From an uncultured Opitutia bacterium (GTDB lineage: Bacteria; Verrucomicrobiota; Verrucomicrobiia; Opitutales; Opitutaceae): 64,000 nt of DNA. Where the stretch lies: contig CAIKHO010000001.1 of NCBI GenBank assembly GCA_903827245.1, positions 41,416 through 105,415 on the forward strand, written 5' to 3'. Under the pieces are notes generated by a model, which was given only the letters and a program-made list of their open reading frames with translations, did not search any database and was not told the DNA's origin. Both the position numbers and the translations under genes were made by a program. Each line of letters starts with the position of its first letter. Position 1 is the first letter of the stretch. This document shows, in pieces, positions 1 through 9,410 of this stretch.

Positions 1-139
1 GAAAGGCCGGCCTCAAAAGTCCGCTGTGGGAGAAACGATTCCTGAACCAAGGTGCCCGGGACTTATTTTTTGAGAACCGCTTCGATGACGAGTGTGATCA
101 GGACATCATTGGCCATCATCGTGCCAAGAAACGCCGCGC
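1..139. other. Unresolved window-edge segment
   Basis: No gene can be assigned. On the plus strand one frame (codons from position 3) stays open from the window edge to a TAG at 141-143, giving a charged 46-residue tail ending in GHHRAKKRRA; it would converge on and overlap the queA stop by two bases. On the minus strand a short frame ending at 63 reads as a hydrophobic tail but has no start far enough upstream. Either may be chance. The preceding sequence is needed to decide. Confidence 0.2.
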
Positions 140-1249
140 TTAGAGGATGAGCATTGCGTCTCCGTAGCTGAGGAAGCGGTATTTGCGAGCGATGGCGTCC
201 GCGTAGATTTCCTTCAGCCAGTCAATTCCCCGGGTGGAGCCTGGGGTCAGGAAAGCGGCCACCAGGCAGAGCAGGGTGGATCGCGGCTGGTGAAAGTTGG
301 TGATCAAGGCGTCAACACCGCGGAATATGCGGGGCGGATAAATGAAGATGCCCGCTTCGGCCACGTGGGGGGTGAGTGACGCGGTATGATGCGACGAAAG
401 GAAATCCTCGACCGCCCGCACGGTGGTGGTGCCCACGGCGACGCGACGGCCGGCAAACGGGGGGAAGAGCGCCTGTTGGGTGGCAGGGGGCAGCTCGTAA
501 AGTTCACGATGGATGGGATGCGCCTCGATGGTATCGGTTGTGATGGGCTTGAATGTCCCGAGTCCGACATGAAGGGTGCCGTCGGCCGTCCGCACGCCCT
601 GCGCCGTCAACGCAGCGAGCAATTCGGGGGTGAAGTGAAGGCCGGCCGTGGGAGCTGCGACTGCGACCTGGCGCTGGCGGCTGGCATAGACCGTCTGGTA
701 TCGTTCGAGATCACTGGCTCGCAGGGAATCCTTGGGGCGCTCAATATAGGGAGGCAAAGGCACATCGCCGATTTGGTTGGCGACGGTGGTCATTGGTTCA
801 CCATTGCTTGTGGCGAAGCCTACCAATGCAGACCCGCCACTGAGCTTGGCTACGATTTCGCCTGAGAAGGCACCGCTCGGGTGGGTAAAGGATGCGCCGA
901 CCGGAAGTTTCTTGCCGGGTTTTAAAAGGCATTCCCATATCTCGACTCCTCGGGAGGCTCCGGGGTGCGGATCTTTCGAGGGTCGAAGCAGGAAACACTC
1001 AACATGGCCACCGCTCGCGCGCCGGGCGTGAAGTCGGGCGGGGAGGACAGAGGCATTGTTGCGGAAGAGGATATCACCCGCTCGCAGAAAGTGCGGCAGG
1101 TCGGTAAACACATGATGGGCCACCGTGCGGGCTGCACGATCGACCACGAGCAATCGGGAGCGGTCACGCCGCCCGGCGGGCGTTTGCGCGATGAGGTGCG
1201 CCGGCAGCGCGTAGTCAAAAAGTTCGGTGGCAAGTGGTGTCACAACCAA
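140..1249 (-). CDS. queA: S-adenosylmethionine:tRNA ribosyltransferase-isomerase
   Basis: QueA transfers and isomerises the ribosyl group of SAM onto 7-aminomethyl-7-deazaguanine in tRNA, making epoxyqueuosine at the wobble base of GUN anticodons. The 369-residue product covers the whole family. It opens with the typical N-terminus (LFDYALPAHLIAQTPAGRRD), followed by the RLLVVDR and VLPARLHARR stretches, and carries the late family signature AAPTAGLHFTPELL and a C-terminal THVGLGTF-like block (LHVGLGTFKPI). It is a little longer than many QueA proteins (about 340-350), mainly in loops. It stands alone, divergent from the tRNA-Thr gene 64 bp away. No other queuosine gene is visible. Confidence 0.95.
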   Translation of the reverse strand: MVVTPLATELFDYALPAHLIAQTPAGRRDRSRLLVVDRAARTVAHHVFTDLPHFLRAGDILFRNNASVLPARLHARRASGGHVECFLLRPSKDPHPGASRGVEIWECLLKPGKKLPVGASFTHPSGAFSGEIVAKLSGGSALVGFATSNGEPMTTVANQIGDVPLPPYIERPKDSLRASDLERYQTVYASRQRQVAVAAPTAGLHFTPELLAALTAQGVRTADGTLHVGLGTFKPITTDTIEAHPIHRELYELPPATQQALFPPFAGRRVAVGTTTVRAVEDFLSSHHTASLTPHVAEAGIFIYPPRIFRGVDALITNFHQPRSTLLCLVAAFLTPGSTRGIDWLKEIYADAIARKYRFLSYGDAMLIL

Positions 1250-1313
1250 GCGGGTCGCGATTTGAGGCTTGCGCCCTCTGCGGTGGCGAGTTTCTTCCGC
1301 TCTCCTCAGAGAT

Positions 1314-1389
1314 GCCGAGCTAGCTCAGTTGGTAGAGCAACGCTTTCGTAAAGCGTGGGTCGTCGGTTCGATTCCGATGCTCGGCTCCA
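1314..1389 (+). tRNA. tRNA-Thr (anticodon CGU)
   Basis: Full cloverleaf read by eye. The acceptor stem GCCGAGC (1314-1320) pairs with GCTCGGC (1379-1385). The D stem is GCTC/GAGC. The anticodon stem ACGCT (1340-1344) pairs with AGCGT (1352-1356) around loop TTCGTAA, with anticodon CGT at 1347-1349. The T arm GTCGG-TTCGATT-CCGAT has one G-T pair. Discriminator T1386 is followed by an encoded CCA (1387-1389). CGU decodes ACG, so threonine. A hairpin terminator follows at once. Confidence 0.96.
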
Positions 1390-1401
1390 GTTTTCAGAGG
1401 T

Positions 1402-1432
1402 AAAACCCGTGATTCCAAAGATCACGGGTTTT
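1402..1432 (+). terminator. Hairpin terminator of tRNA-Thr
   Basis: Perfect 12-bp stem AAAACCCGTGAT (1402-1413) / ATCACGGGTTTT (1421-1432) with a 7-nt loop, starting 13 bp after the tRNA. The outer A-T pairs provide the T-run. Its position fits rho-independent termination. Confidence 0.7.
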
Positions 1433-1911
1433 GCCTGAATTGACAAGTTTGCCCGATAACCGGTCGACTTTTGGTCTGCTAAATTTGATACTAACGTCGC
1501 TTAGCAAATAGAAGACGATCACGAGAGACCCTCTGAGCCAAAATCATGCAGATTAGGCCGTAGTCGCCAAAAGGCGCACCGCTTGGCGTTGTTGATGATG
1601 TGAACAATACGATACGTTAACTTCTCCAGAGGATACGGATCGAACGGTGCGGCTTAATTTAAGATCACGCACGACCACTCTTAACCGGACAGTCTGTCCG
1701 GGTAAGAGTGGTCAAATGCGTTTAGTTTTAGTGTTAATTGACGGTATAAATATGTAAGTAATTGGAAATAAATCTATAAAGCGGAACGGTGGCTATAATT
1801 TAAGATGCAAATTTCAGGACAGGCTAGGCCGGCGTCATCGCTGCTTTAACGACAATAACTTTTTTACGAAAAAGATTTCAAACGCCATGGATTTGCGGTG
1901 ACCTGAGGTAG
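1433..1911. other. AT-rich intergenic block without a recognisable gene
   Basis: About 480 bp between the tRNA-Thr terminator and the pilin promoter, visibly richer in A/T than the flanking genes. I found no convincing reading frame. Contents are a small hairpin CGCC-AAAA-GGCG at 1565-1576 and the 41-bp palindrome at 1673-1713 listed separately. The position just 3' of a tRNA is a common integration site, but I see no duplicated tRNA 3' end here. An uncharacterised small RNA is possible. Confidence 0.5.
1673..1713. repeat. 41-bp near-perfect palindrome
   Basis: Arms of 20 nt (GACCACTCTTAACCGGACAG, 1673-1692, and its reverse complement at 1694-1713) flank one central T and differ at a single position. 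Nothing nearby needs a terminator this long, and no U-run follows directly (AAATGCGTTTAGTTTTAG). It may be a protein-binding palindrome, a small-RNA terminator or a remnant of a mobile repeat. Confidence 0.85.
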
Positions 1912-1942
1912 TTGCCTCATTCCGGGGCAATTTTGATATAAT
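1912..1942 (+). promoter_or_regulatory. Putative sigma-70-type promoter of the pilin gene
   Basis: TTGCCT at 1912-1917 and a perfect TATAAT at 1937-1942 are separated by 19 bp; the pilin ATG lies 26 bp downstream. The -10 match is exact and the spacer slightly long. I saw no -24/-12 sigma-54 element, although many pilA genes use sigma-54. Confidence 0.55.
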
Positions 1943-1968
1943 ACATAATCAGCGAAAGAATAAGTCAC

Positions 1969-2322
1969 ATGAAGACCACAAACAAATCCACCAAGGGCTT
2001 CACCCTTGTCGAAATCATGATCGTCGTCGTCATCATCGGCCTGCTGGCGGCGATTGCGATTCCCGCCTTCCAGAAGGTGCGCTCGAGCTCCCAGGACAAG
2101 GCTGTGTTGAACAACATGCGCCAGCTCGGTGCCGCCGCCGACCAGTACTTCCTTGAGAATGGCACCTCAACCGCCGCCATTGCCGCGCTCGTCGGTTCCT
2201 CCGCTTACGTGAAGGCCTTGAATACCGTGGCGAATGAGAGCTATCCGCTCAATTTCACCCAGGGTAGTCCGGTCATCGTCTCGGGCATCGCCGGTGCCCG
2301 TACGCTCACCTACATGCAGTAA
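1969..2322 (+). CDS. Type IV pilin / type II secretion pseudopilin-like protein
   Basis: Small (117 residues) class III signal-peptide protein. A short basic leader (MKTTNKSTKG) ends in Gly10, followed by FTLVEIMIVVVIIGLLAAIA. This is the prepilin-peptidase site, with Phe as mature residue 1 and Glu at mature position 5, leading into the hydrophobic assembly helix. The remaining 80 residues form a small soluble head with no cysteine pair. It could be a major pilin or a pseudopilin of a secretion system; its strong -10 box, its own terminator and isolation from other pilus genes favour an abundant pilin. No assembly ATPase, secretin or peptidase is in the window. Confidence 0.85.
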   Translation: MKTTNKSTKGFTLVEIMIVVVIIGLLAAIAIPAFQKVRSSSQDKAVLNNMRQLGAAADQYFLENGTSTAAIAALVGSSAYVKALNTVANESYPLNFTQGSPVIVSGIAGARTLTYMQ

Positions 2323-2343
2323 ACTTTTCCTTTTTGGAATCCA

Positions 2344-2373
2344 GCCGCCCTCGGAAACGAGGGCGGCTTTTTT
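2344..2373 (+). terminator. Rho-independent terminator after the pilin gene
   Basis: GCCGCCCTCG / CGAGGGCGGC stem with a GAAA tetraloop, followed directly by six T. A textbook intrinsic terminator. Confidence 0.92.
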
Positions 2374-2513
2374 GTGCCTATTTTCATACGGATACGACGC
2401 TCCGTATGCGCCGCTGATCCCGGGTCAAGAGCTTGCGAGACTTAAAGGCGCGCGGAGTCTTGGGGTGCCACTTCACTTGGATTTAACTTTTGCCGAAGGA
2501 GGAGCGCCCAGCC

Positions 2514-3197
2514 TCAGTTGTTTGAAATCATGTCGTCGCTCAGGCCGCCCTCCAGTTTGCGACGAAGCTTGATGGATTCGATCTCAGCCAGCAGCTGTCG
2601 GGTGAAAAGCTGCAGGCGGCTGTGTACGTCCAGCGTCTCCAGCAGCTTCTGCTTGATTGAGGGACTATCACAGAGATTAAAGGCGGCAATATCCACAAAG
2701 GTCTCAGGATCATCGACGGTCTTGAGGAATTCGGTAATTTCGGTCGAGCTGTCGGCTGCAAACTTGCGCTTTAAGGCGAGCAGACGGGCCAGTTCGAGCC
2801 GTAGTCGCTGATTTTCGTCCGTGGCGGCGCCGGGATCACTGGCCAAGGCCCGAATGCGGATTCGTCGATAGGGCTTGTCGGCGAGAATCTTGACTACCTC
2901 GATCCGCGCAATGCCCTGTAGGATCAGATTCGAGGTCCCGTTCTCATTTTTCTGGCAGGCGCGAATGATGCCGATGCTGGCCACGCGATGTGGCGGTTCA
3001 AACCGGTCCGGGGCTTCTGCCAGACGCGAATTCAAGCCGGCAACGGCGAAGAGACGGTCCGAAGCCAGTACATCTTTCAGCATCTGACGGTAACGCGGTT
3101 CGAAAATGTGAAGCGGCAGCAAGGCTTGGGGGAAAAACGCCACATTGGGCAGTGTCATGACTGGGACCTCCTCGGGCAGCGTAATCTCGATTTCCAT
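2514..3197 (-). CDS. LON N-terminal (substrate-binding) domain protein
   Basis: A 227-residue protein made of the LON substrate-binding fold without the AAA+ or protease domains of Lon. The family start is clear (PVMTLPNVAFFPQALLPLHI, then FEPRYRQML), followed by GLNSRLAEAPDRF- and IGIIRACQKNENG-like strands and a helical C-terminal half. Stand-alone proteins of this kind are widespread; their role is poorly known, with protein quality control usually assumed. It lies next to dnaK on the opposite strand, sharing a 209-bp divergent intergenic region, which fits a proteostasis role but does not prove it. Confidence 0.85.
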   Translation of the reverse strand: MEIEITLPEEVPVMTLPNVAFFPQALLPLHIFEPRYRQMLKDVLASDRLFAVAGLNSRLAEAPDRFEPPHRVASIGIIRACQKNENGTSNLILQGIARIEVVKILADKPYRRIRIRALASDPGAATDENQRLRLELARLLALKRKFAADSSTEITEFLKTVDDPETFVDIAAFNLCDSPSIKQKLLETLDVHSRLQLFTRQLLAEIESIKLRRKLEGGLSDDMISNN

Positions 3198-3406
3198 GTG
3201 GCAACCGTAGGGAGTAAGTCACGGAATTCAACTGTGACATTGTCTGTCGCAACTTTCGGCGCGGTGTGTCAGCAAATGCGCCAGCCTGACTTGAATCGAT
3301 GAAATTAAATAGTGAGATTATCCTCCAAATATTTTTTTAATGATTTTATAGGAAGTGCTTAGGTTGAATATGGACTTGGAGGCACATCCATTGCTTGGGA
3401 GGATGC

Positions 3407-5338
3407 ATGAGTCGCATTCTAGGAATTGATTTAGGTACCACCAACTCTTGCATGGCAGTGATGGAGGGTGGTGAGCCCGTTGTGATCCCAAACGCCGAGG
3501 GTGCACGGACGACGCCTTCTGTCGTCGCATTTACCAAGTCCGGCGAACGTTTGGTTGGCCAGGCAGCCAAGCGCCAGGCGGTCACCAATCCAAGCAACAC
3601 GGTTTTCTCCGCCAAACGCCTGATTGGTCGTAAATTTTCCGAAGTGAGCGCTGAGGCCAAGAATATGCCTTTCAAGGTTGTTGAAGGCAAAAACGGCGAT
3701 GCTTACATTGAAGTGCAGTCGGGAGACAAGAAGGAGCAATTTGCACCCCAACAGATTGCGGCCTTCGTGCTCGGCAAACTGAAGGCGGATGCCGAGGCCT
3801 ATCTCGGTGAAAAGGTGACGCAGGCTGTCATCACCGTCCCGGCTTACTTTAACGATTCCCAGCGTCAGGCCACGAAGGATGCCGGCAAGATCGCCGGTCT
3901 TGAGGTACTCCGCATCATCAATGAGCCGACGGCCGCCTCACTCGCCTATGGCCTCGACAAGAAAAAGGATGAAAAGATCGCCGTCTTCGACTTGGGTGGC
4001 GGCACGTTCGACGTCTCCGTGCTGGAGATTGGTGACGGTGTCTTTGAGGTGAAGGCCACGAATGGCGACACTCATCTTGGCGGCGACAATTGGGACGACG
4101 CGCTCATCGGTTGGCTGGTTGAAACTTTCAAGAAGGACAACGGCATCGACCTCCGCAAGGATCCGATGGCGCTGCAACGCCTCAAGGAAGAGGCGGAGAA
4201 GGCCAAGATTGCCCTTTCCTCGACACTATCGGTCGACATCAACCTGCCCTTTATCACGGCTGACGCATCAGGCCCGAAACACCTTAATGTGCAACTTTCC
4301 CGGGCCAAGATGGAGCAGATCTGCGATTCACTGTTCGAGCGCTGCATCCAGCCGTTTAAGAACTGCCTGAAGGACGCTGACCTGACTTCTGCGCAAATCG
4401 ACGAACTGGTATTGGTCGGTGGCATGACACGGATGCCCAAGGTCGTGGATATTGCCAAGAATCTGGGCGGCAAGCCCCCCCATCAGGGCGTCAATCCCGA
4501 TGAGGTCGTGGCGGTCGGTGCCGCGATCCAAGGCGGCGTGCTCAAGGGCGAGGTTCGTGATGTGCTGCTCCTTGATGTGACTCCCCTGACTCTCGGCATT
4601 GAGACGGCGGGTCAGGTCGCCACGGCGATGATCCCGCGCAATACCACGATTCCCTCGAAGAAGACCCAGACCTTCTCGACTTACAGCGACAGCCAGCCGT
4701 CGGTTGAGATCGTCGTGCTGCAGGGTGAGCGACCGATGTCGCGCGACAACAAGGTGCTCGGCACCTTCCGCCTCGACGGAATTCCGCCCGCGCCGCGCGG
4801 TGCACCGCAGATCGAGGTCACATTCGACATCGACGCCAACGGCATTCTCCACGTGTCAGCCAAGGATCTCGGCACGGGCAAGGATCAGAAAATCACCATC
4901 CAGGGTTCATCGGGCCTCTCCAAAGACGAGGTCGAAAAAATGACCAAGGAGGCCGAGCTCCACGCCGAGGAGGATCGCAAGCGCAAGGAGGCCGTGGAAA
5001 CGAAAAACCAGCTCGACAGTGCGATTTACCAGCTCGAAAAGACTCTGAAGGAGATGGGTGAAAAGCTGCCGGAGGACCAGAAGACCAAGATCGAATCGGC
5101 CCTTGCCGCCGCGAAAAAGGACCTCGAGGGCAACGATCCTGACCGCATGAAGGCGGCCATGGAGAGCCTTTCGAAGGCAGGCGCCGAGCTTTATGCCGAG
5201 GCCCAGAAAGCGGCTGCGGCGCCCGGACCCGCGCCGGCAGGCGAGACTCCGCCCCCGGACGGCAAGAAGCCCGAGAAAAAGGCCGATGTGGTCGATGCCG
5301 ACTTTGAAGTCGTTGACGAAGACAAAAATAAAAAATAA
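3407..5338 (+). CDS. dnaK: Chaperone Hsp70 (DnaK)
   Basis: ATP-dependent Hsp70 chaperone of 643 residues. It has the phosphate-1 loop [10 protein letters not shown], the phosphate-2 block [10 protein letters not shown], the adenosine motif [10 protein letters not shown], the interdomain linker region [16 protein letters not shown], a beta-sandwich substrate domain and a helical lid with an alanine/proline-rich tail ending in acidic residues. I place the start at ATG 3407: GGGAGG at 3397-3402 is well spaced from it, whereas an in-frame TTG at 3395 would place the ribosome site inside the coding region. The upstream 200 bp is AT-rich. I saw no CIRCE element. No grpE or dnaJ is adjacent; groES-groEL follow instead. 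Confidence 0.97.
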   Translation: MSRILGIDLGTTNSCMAVMEGGEPVVIPNAEGARTTPSVVAFTKSGERLVGQAAKRQAVTNPSNTVFSAKRLIGRKFSEVSAEAKNMPFKVVEGKNGDAYIEVQSGDKKEQFAPQQIAAFVLGKLKADAEAYLGEKVTQAVITVPAYFNDSQRQATKDAGKIAGLEVLRIINEPTAASLAYGLDKKKDEKIAVFDLGGGTFDVSVLEIGDGVFEVKATNGDTHLGGDNWDDALIGWLVETFKKDNGIDLRKDPMALQRLKEEAEKAKIALSSTLSVDINLPFITADASGPKHLNVQLSRAKMEQICDSLFERCIQPFKNCLKDADLTSAQIDELVLVGGMTRMPKVVDIAKNLGGKPPHQGVNPDEVVAVGAAIQGGVLKGEVRDVLLLDVTPLTLGIETAGQVATAMIPRNTTIPSKKTQTFSTYSDSQPSVEIVVLQGERPMSRDNKVLGTFRLDGIPPAPRGAPQIEVTFDIDANGILHVSAKDLGTGKDQKITIQGSSGLSKDEVEKMTKEAELHAEEDRKRKEAVETKNQLDSAIYQLEKTLKEMGEKLPEDQKTKIESALAAAKKDLEGNDPDRMKAAMESLSKAGAELYAEAQKAAAAPGPAPAGETPPPDGKKPEKKADVVDADFEVVDEDKNKK

Positions 5339-5351
5339 CTTTCAACCCCTT

Positions 5352-5385
5352 GCGCGCCCGCTGCGTTTGTTCGCGGCGGGCGCGC
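5352..5385 (+). repeat. Intercistronic hairpin between dnaK and groES
   Basis: GCGCGCCCGC (5352-5361) pairs with GCGGGCGCGC (5376-5385), and the stem extends through TGCG/CGCG to 14 bp with a 6-nt loop. It starts 13 bp after the dnaK stop. No T-run follows, so it looks more like an mRNA processing or stability element, or a partial terminator, than a full intrinsic terminator. Confidence 0.6.
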
Positions 5386-5436
5386 TTGGTCGAAAACCCA
5401 AAAAACTAATCCACCTCTAGTCCAACCCAACCATAT

Positions 5437-5733
5437 ATGGCTAACGTCAAAATCAAACCCATCGGTGATCGTGTTCTTGTCGAGCACATCGAAGAAAAAG
5501 AGCAGGTCCGCGGAGGCATTATCATCCCGGACAGCGCCAAGGAAAAGCCGCAGGAGGCCAAGGTCATCGCCTTGGGCACCGGCAAGAAAAATGAAGACGG
5601 CAAGGTCTCGCCCTTCGAGGTCAAGGTCGGTGACCGCGTGCTCATCAGCAAATACGGTGGGACCGAGGTCAAGCTGGACGAGAAGAAATACACGCTCGTC
5701 CGCGAGGACGACATTCTCGGCGTCATCGCTTGA
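5437..5733 (+). CDS. groES: Co-chaperonin GroES
   Basis: Ten-kDa lid of the GroEL folding chamber, 98 residues as expected. It begins with the strand [18 protein letters not shown], contains the mobile-loop region [20 protein letters not shown], the [20 protein letters not shown] block and the terminal strand [10 protein letters not shown]. It lies 98 bp after dnaK across a strong hairpin and 44 bp before groEL. No clear Shine-Dalgarno precedes the ATG. Confidence 0.97.
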   Translation: MANVKIKPIGDRVLVEHIEEKEQVRGGIIIPDSAKEKPQEAKVIALGTGKKNEDGKVSPFEVKVGDRVLISKYGGTEVKLDEKKYTLVREDDILGVIA

Positions 5734-5777
5734 ACGATTTTTTTCAACGCACAACTCTCAACTAATCATCAATCACA

Positions 5778-7415
<1,638 letters not shown>

Positions 7416-7453
7416 GTCCTTCCGTCGCGCTGATTCATCACGCACAAGAATTC

Positions 7454-7486
7454 AAAGGCGCCCCGCGATTGCGGGGCGCCTTTTTT
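7454..7486 (+). terminator. Rho-independent terminator after groEL
   Basis: AAAGGCGCCCCGC / GCGGGGCGCCTTT stem with GATT loop and an uninterrupted T-run, ending the dnaK-groES-groEL transcription unit. Confidence 0.93.
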
Positions 7487-7628
7487 ATTGGAAGGGCAGG
7501 GTATGCCGGGTGGATCGCATCCGTTCCAGGGCCGGCCGCGATTCATGGAACTCGGCGGCAGGGCTGCTTCACTTTGGACTGTGGTTTTGCTTCCGCTTCC
7601 ACCGGTTCTCTGCTTCCGTCGTCAGATC

Positions 7629-8408
7629 ATGGACGTCATCTTTCTCGGCACGGGCACCTCGCAGGGCGTGCCCATGATCGGGTGCAAGTGCGCCGTGTGC
7701 ATGTCGCCCGATCCGCACAACCGGCGCACGCGCACTTCGATCCATGTCGTCATGGACGGTCTGCATGTACAGGTGGATGCCGCCCCGGAACTCCGGTTGC
7801 AGTGCCTCCGCGAAGGGATCGAAAAGGCGGATATTTTCATCCTCACGCACGGGCATGCCGATCATGTTGCGGGCATGGATGACCTGCGCCGCTTTTGCGA
7901 CCTGTTGGGCGGCGAAGCGCTCACGGTTTATTCAACTGACGAAGGGATGGGACGCGTCCTGGCGATTTACCCGTACGCCATCATGGAACGGCCGGTGGTG
8001 CGCGGCTATCCGGCCTTCAAGCTCGCCGAGATGCCGGTGCTGTTGGATCTGCCTCAGGGGACGATCCAATCCACCCTCCTGCCGCACGGAGGTGTGAACA
8101 CGCTCGGCCTTATTTTCAAGGAGCGCAGCAGCGGGAGAAAATTTGTCTATTACACCGACTGCAAACGGGTGCCACGGGAGGCAGTGGACTTCGCCAAGGG
8201 TGCCGACGTGGTGGTGCTCGACGGTCTGCGCCCGCTGGCTCACCCGTCGCACATGAACATCGACGAGGCGATTGCCGTGGCCCGGGAGATTGGCGCACCC
8301 AAGACGCTGCTCACGCATCTGACGCATCTCAACGATCACTCTGAACTGGCAGCGGCGCTTCCTGCGGGTATCGAGCCAGCCTACGACGGTCTGCTGTTGA
8401 AGCTATAG
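7629..8408 (+). CDS. PhnP-like metallo-beta-lactamase-fold hydrolase
   Basis: MBL-fold protein of 259 residues resembling the PhnP group (COG1235), which includes cyclic phosphodiesterases. The first strand MDVIFLGTGTSQGVP is followed by a CKCAVC cysteine cluster that PhnP-type proteins use for a structural metal. The metal-binding signature THGHADH sits near residue 82, and later ligands occur in a YYTDCK segment and LLTHLTHLNDH. I start at ATG 7629 because the family begins at that strand; the frame is open further upstream but the extra residues look unrelated. Substrate unknown. Confidence 0.8.
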   Translation: MDVIFLGTGTSQGVPMIGCKCAVCMSPDPHNRRTRTSIHVVMDGLHVQVDAAPELRLQCLREGIEKADIFILTHGHADHVAGMDDLRRFCDLLGGEALTVYSTDEGMGRVLAIYPYAIMERPVVRGYPAFKLAEMPVLLDLPQGTIQSTLLPHGGVNTLGLIFKERSSGRKFVYYTDCKRVPREAVDFAKGADVVVLDGLRPLAHPSHMNIDEAIAVAREIGAPKTLLTHLTHLNDHSELAAALPAGIEPAYDGLLLKL

Positions 8409-8446
8409 ACTGCAGTTGATCAAAGGGTTATAATCCCGACTAAAAA

Positions 8447-8462
8447 AGCAGGAATTCCCGCT
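8447..8462. promoter_or_regulatory. Candidate operator upstream of the Rrf2 regulator
   Basis: AGCAGGAATTCCCGCT is a 16-bp near-perfect palindrome (one mismatched pair) 48 bp before the regulator start, followed by TTGCTT (8462-8467), which could be a -35 box. It lies in an AT-rich 100-bp stretch. Palindromes with a GGAATTCC-like core are used by CymR-type Rrf2 regulators in other bacteria; autoregulation is inferred. Confidence 0.35.
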
Positions 8463-8509
8463 TGCTTTAAATCCTACTTAATCAATGTAGATTAAAGAAG
8501 TCACCAAAC

Positions 8510-9115
8510 ATGAAGCTTTCCAAACGAGGCGAATACGCCCTTCGCACCCTGATCAACCTTGGCATCGCCGCCGAGGTAAAGCGTCCGCTGGTGCAGGTTT
8601 CTGAGCTCGCCGATTATGAACAGCTGCCGGTGAAATTTTTGGAGCAGATCATGCAGACCCTGAAGGAGGCCGGCCTCATCCAGAGCCAGCGCGGCAAGTT
8701 CGGTGGCTATCGCCTCGCCAAGCCGACGCGGGAAATCACCATCGGCCAGGTTGTGCGTCTGATTGATGGCCCGCTTGCCCCCATCGGCTGCGTCAGCCAG
8801 ACGGCCTACGAAAAGTGCACCTGCCCGGACGAGGCCCACTGCGGCCTGCGCATGCTGATGCTCGATGTGCGCAATGCCATCGCGAACATTCTCGACCGCT
8901 ACACGCTGGCGGACGTCGTCGAGGTTACCCTGCGAAAACTGCGCCGGGACAGCGTGCCGCTGCCGTTCACTGCCGAGGCGGACGCCGCCCCGACTTCACC
9001 TTCGCGCTTGCCGGCACGGATGGCGCGCAAGCTGGCGCGGGGTAGCCCGTCACCTCGTCGGCTGACCGAGGCCGACGGCGTCCTTCATCAATTGCTCGGC
9101 GATTACACCATTTAA
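8510..9115 (+). CDS. Rrf2 family transcriptional regulator
   Basis: 201 residues. The N-terminal winged helix is typical of Rrf2 (MKLSKRGEYALRTLINLG, then LPVKFLEQIMQTLKEAGLI and the wing SQRGKFGGYRLAKP). Four cysteines (C94, C103, C105, C111) lie where IscR/NsrR-type members hold an Fe-S cluster, but the spacing C-x8-C-x-C-x5-C differs from the IscR C-x5-C-x5-C pattern. Heading a cassette for sulfate uptake and cysteine synthesis, it is best explained as a sulfur or cysteine sensor like CymR. The roughly 50 C-terminal residues after the core are low-complexity and unassigned. Confidence 0.9.
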   Translation: MKLSKRGEYALRTLINLGIAAEVKRPLVQVSELADYEQLPVKFLEQIMQTLKEAGLIQSQRGKFGGYRLAKPTREITIGQVVRLIDGPLAPIGCVSQTAYEKCTCPDEAHCGLRMLMLDVRNAIANILDRYTLADVVEVTLRKLRRDSVPLPFTAEADAAPTSPSRLPARMARKLARGSPSPRRLTEADGVLHQLLGDYTI

Positions 9116-9131
9116 CCACCTGCCTGTTGCC

Positions 9132-9323
9132 ATGGAAAACAGCTCTTTATCCACGCCTTCTTCCGTCCCGCCCGATTGGATCGCGCTCGTGCGCGAGAAG
9201 GTCGAGGGACTGCGCTACGGGGTCGTGCAGCTGGTCGTCCACGACGGCCGCGTGACCCAGATCGAGCGCACGGAAAAGACCCGCCTGCTTCCTTCCGGCG
9301 TGCGGGTTCCCGGTCACGAATAA
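9132..9323 (+). CDS. Small DUF2292 (YezD-like) protein
   Basis: 63 residues, starting 16 bp after the Rrf2 gene. The core IALVREKVEGLRYGVVQLVV followed by HDGRVTQIERTEKTRL matches the short DUF2292 family, typified by Bacillus YezD, which tends to sit beside sulfate assimilation genes. Function unknown; no catalytic residues are evident. The strand-turn-strand pattern with a basic C-terminus suggests a small binding protein. Co-transcription with the sulfate transporter genes is likely. Confidence 0.8.
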   Translation: MENSSLSTPSSVPPDWIALVREKVEGLRYGVVQLVVHDGRVTQIERTEKTRLLPSGVRVPGHE

Positions 9324-9410
9324 ATTTCCGCGCCCACCGGTCAGCGCCGGAGGCTTCGTCCAAACCAAGCAAACGTCAGAGGAATACCGACCAGTCCACT
9401 GGAGGCTCCC

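Noticed and set aside
1314..1968. Integrated genomic island at tRNA-Thr
   Set aside because: No repeat of the tRNA 3' end, no integrase and housekeeping genes on both sides; only the base composition is suggestive.
3198..3394. Search for CIRCE or sigma-32 elements ahead of dnaK
   Set aside because: No TTAGCACTC/GAGTGCTAA pair was found. A TTGAAT near 3292 lacks a convincing partner box.
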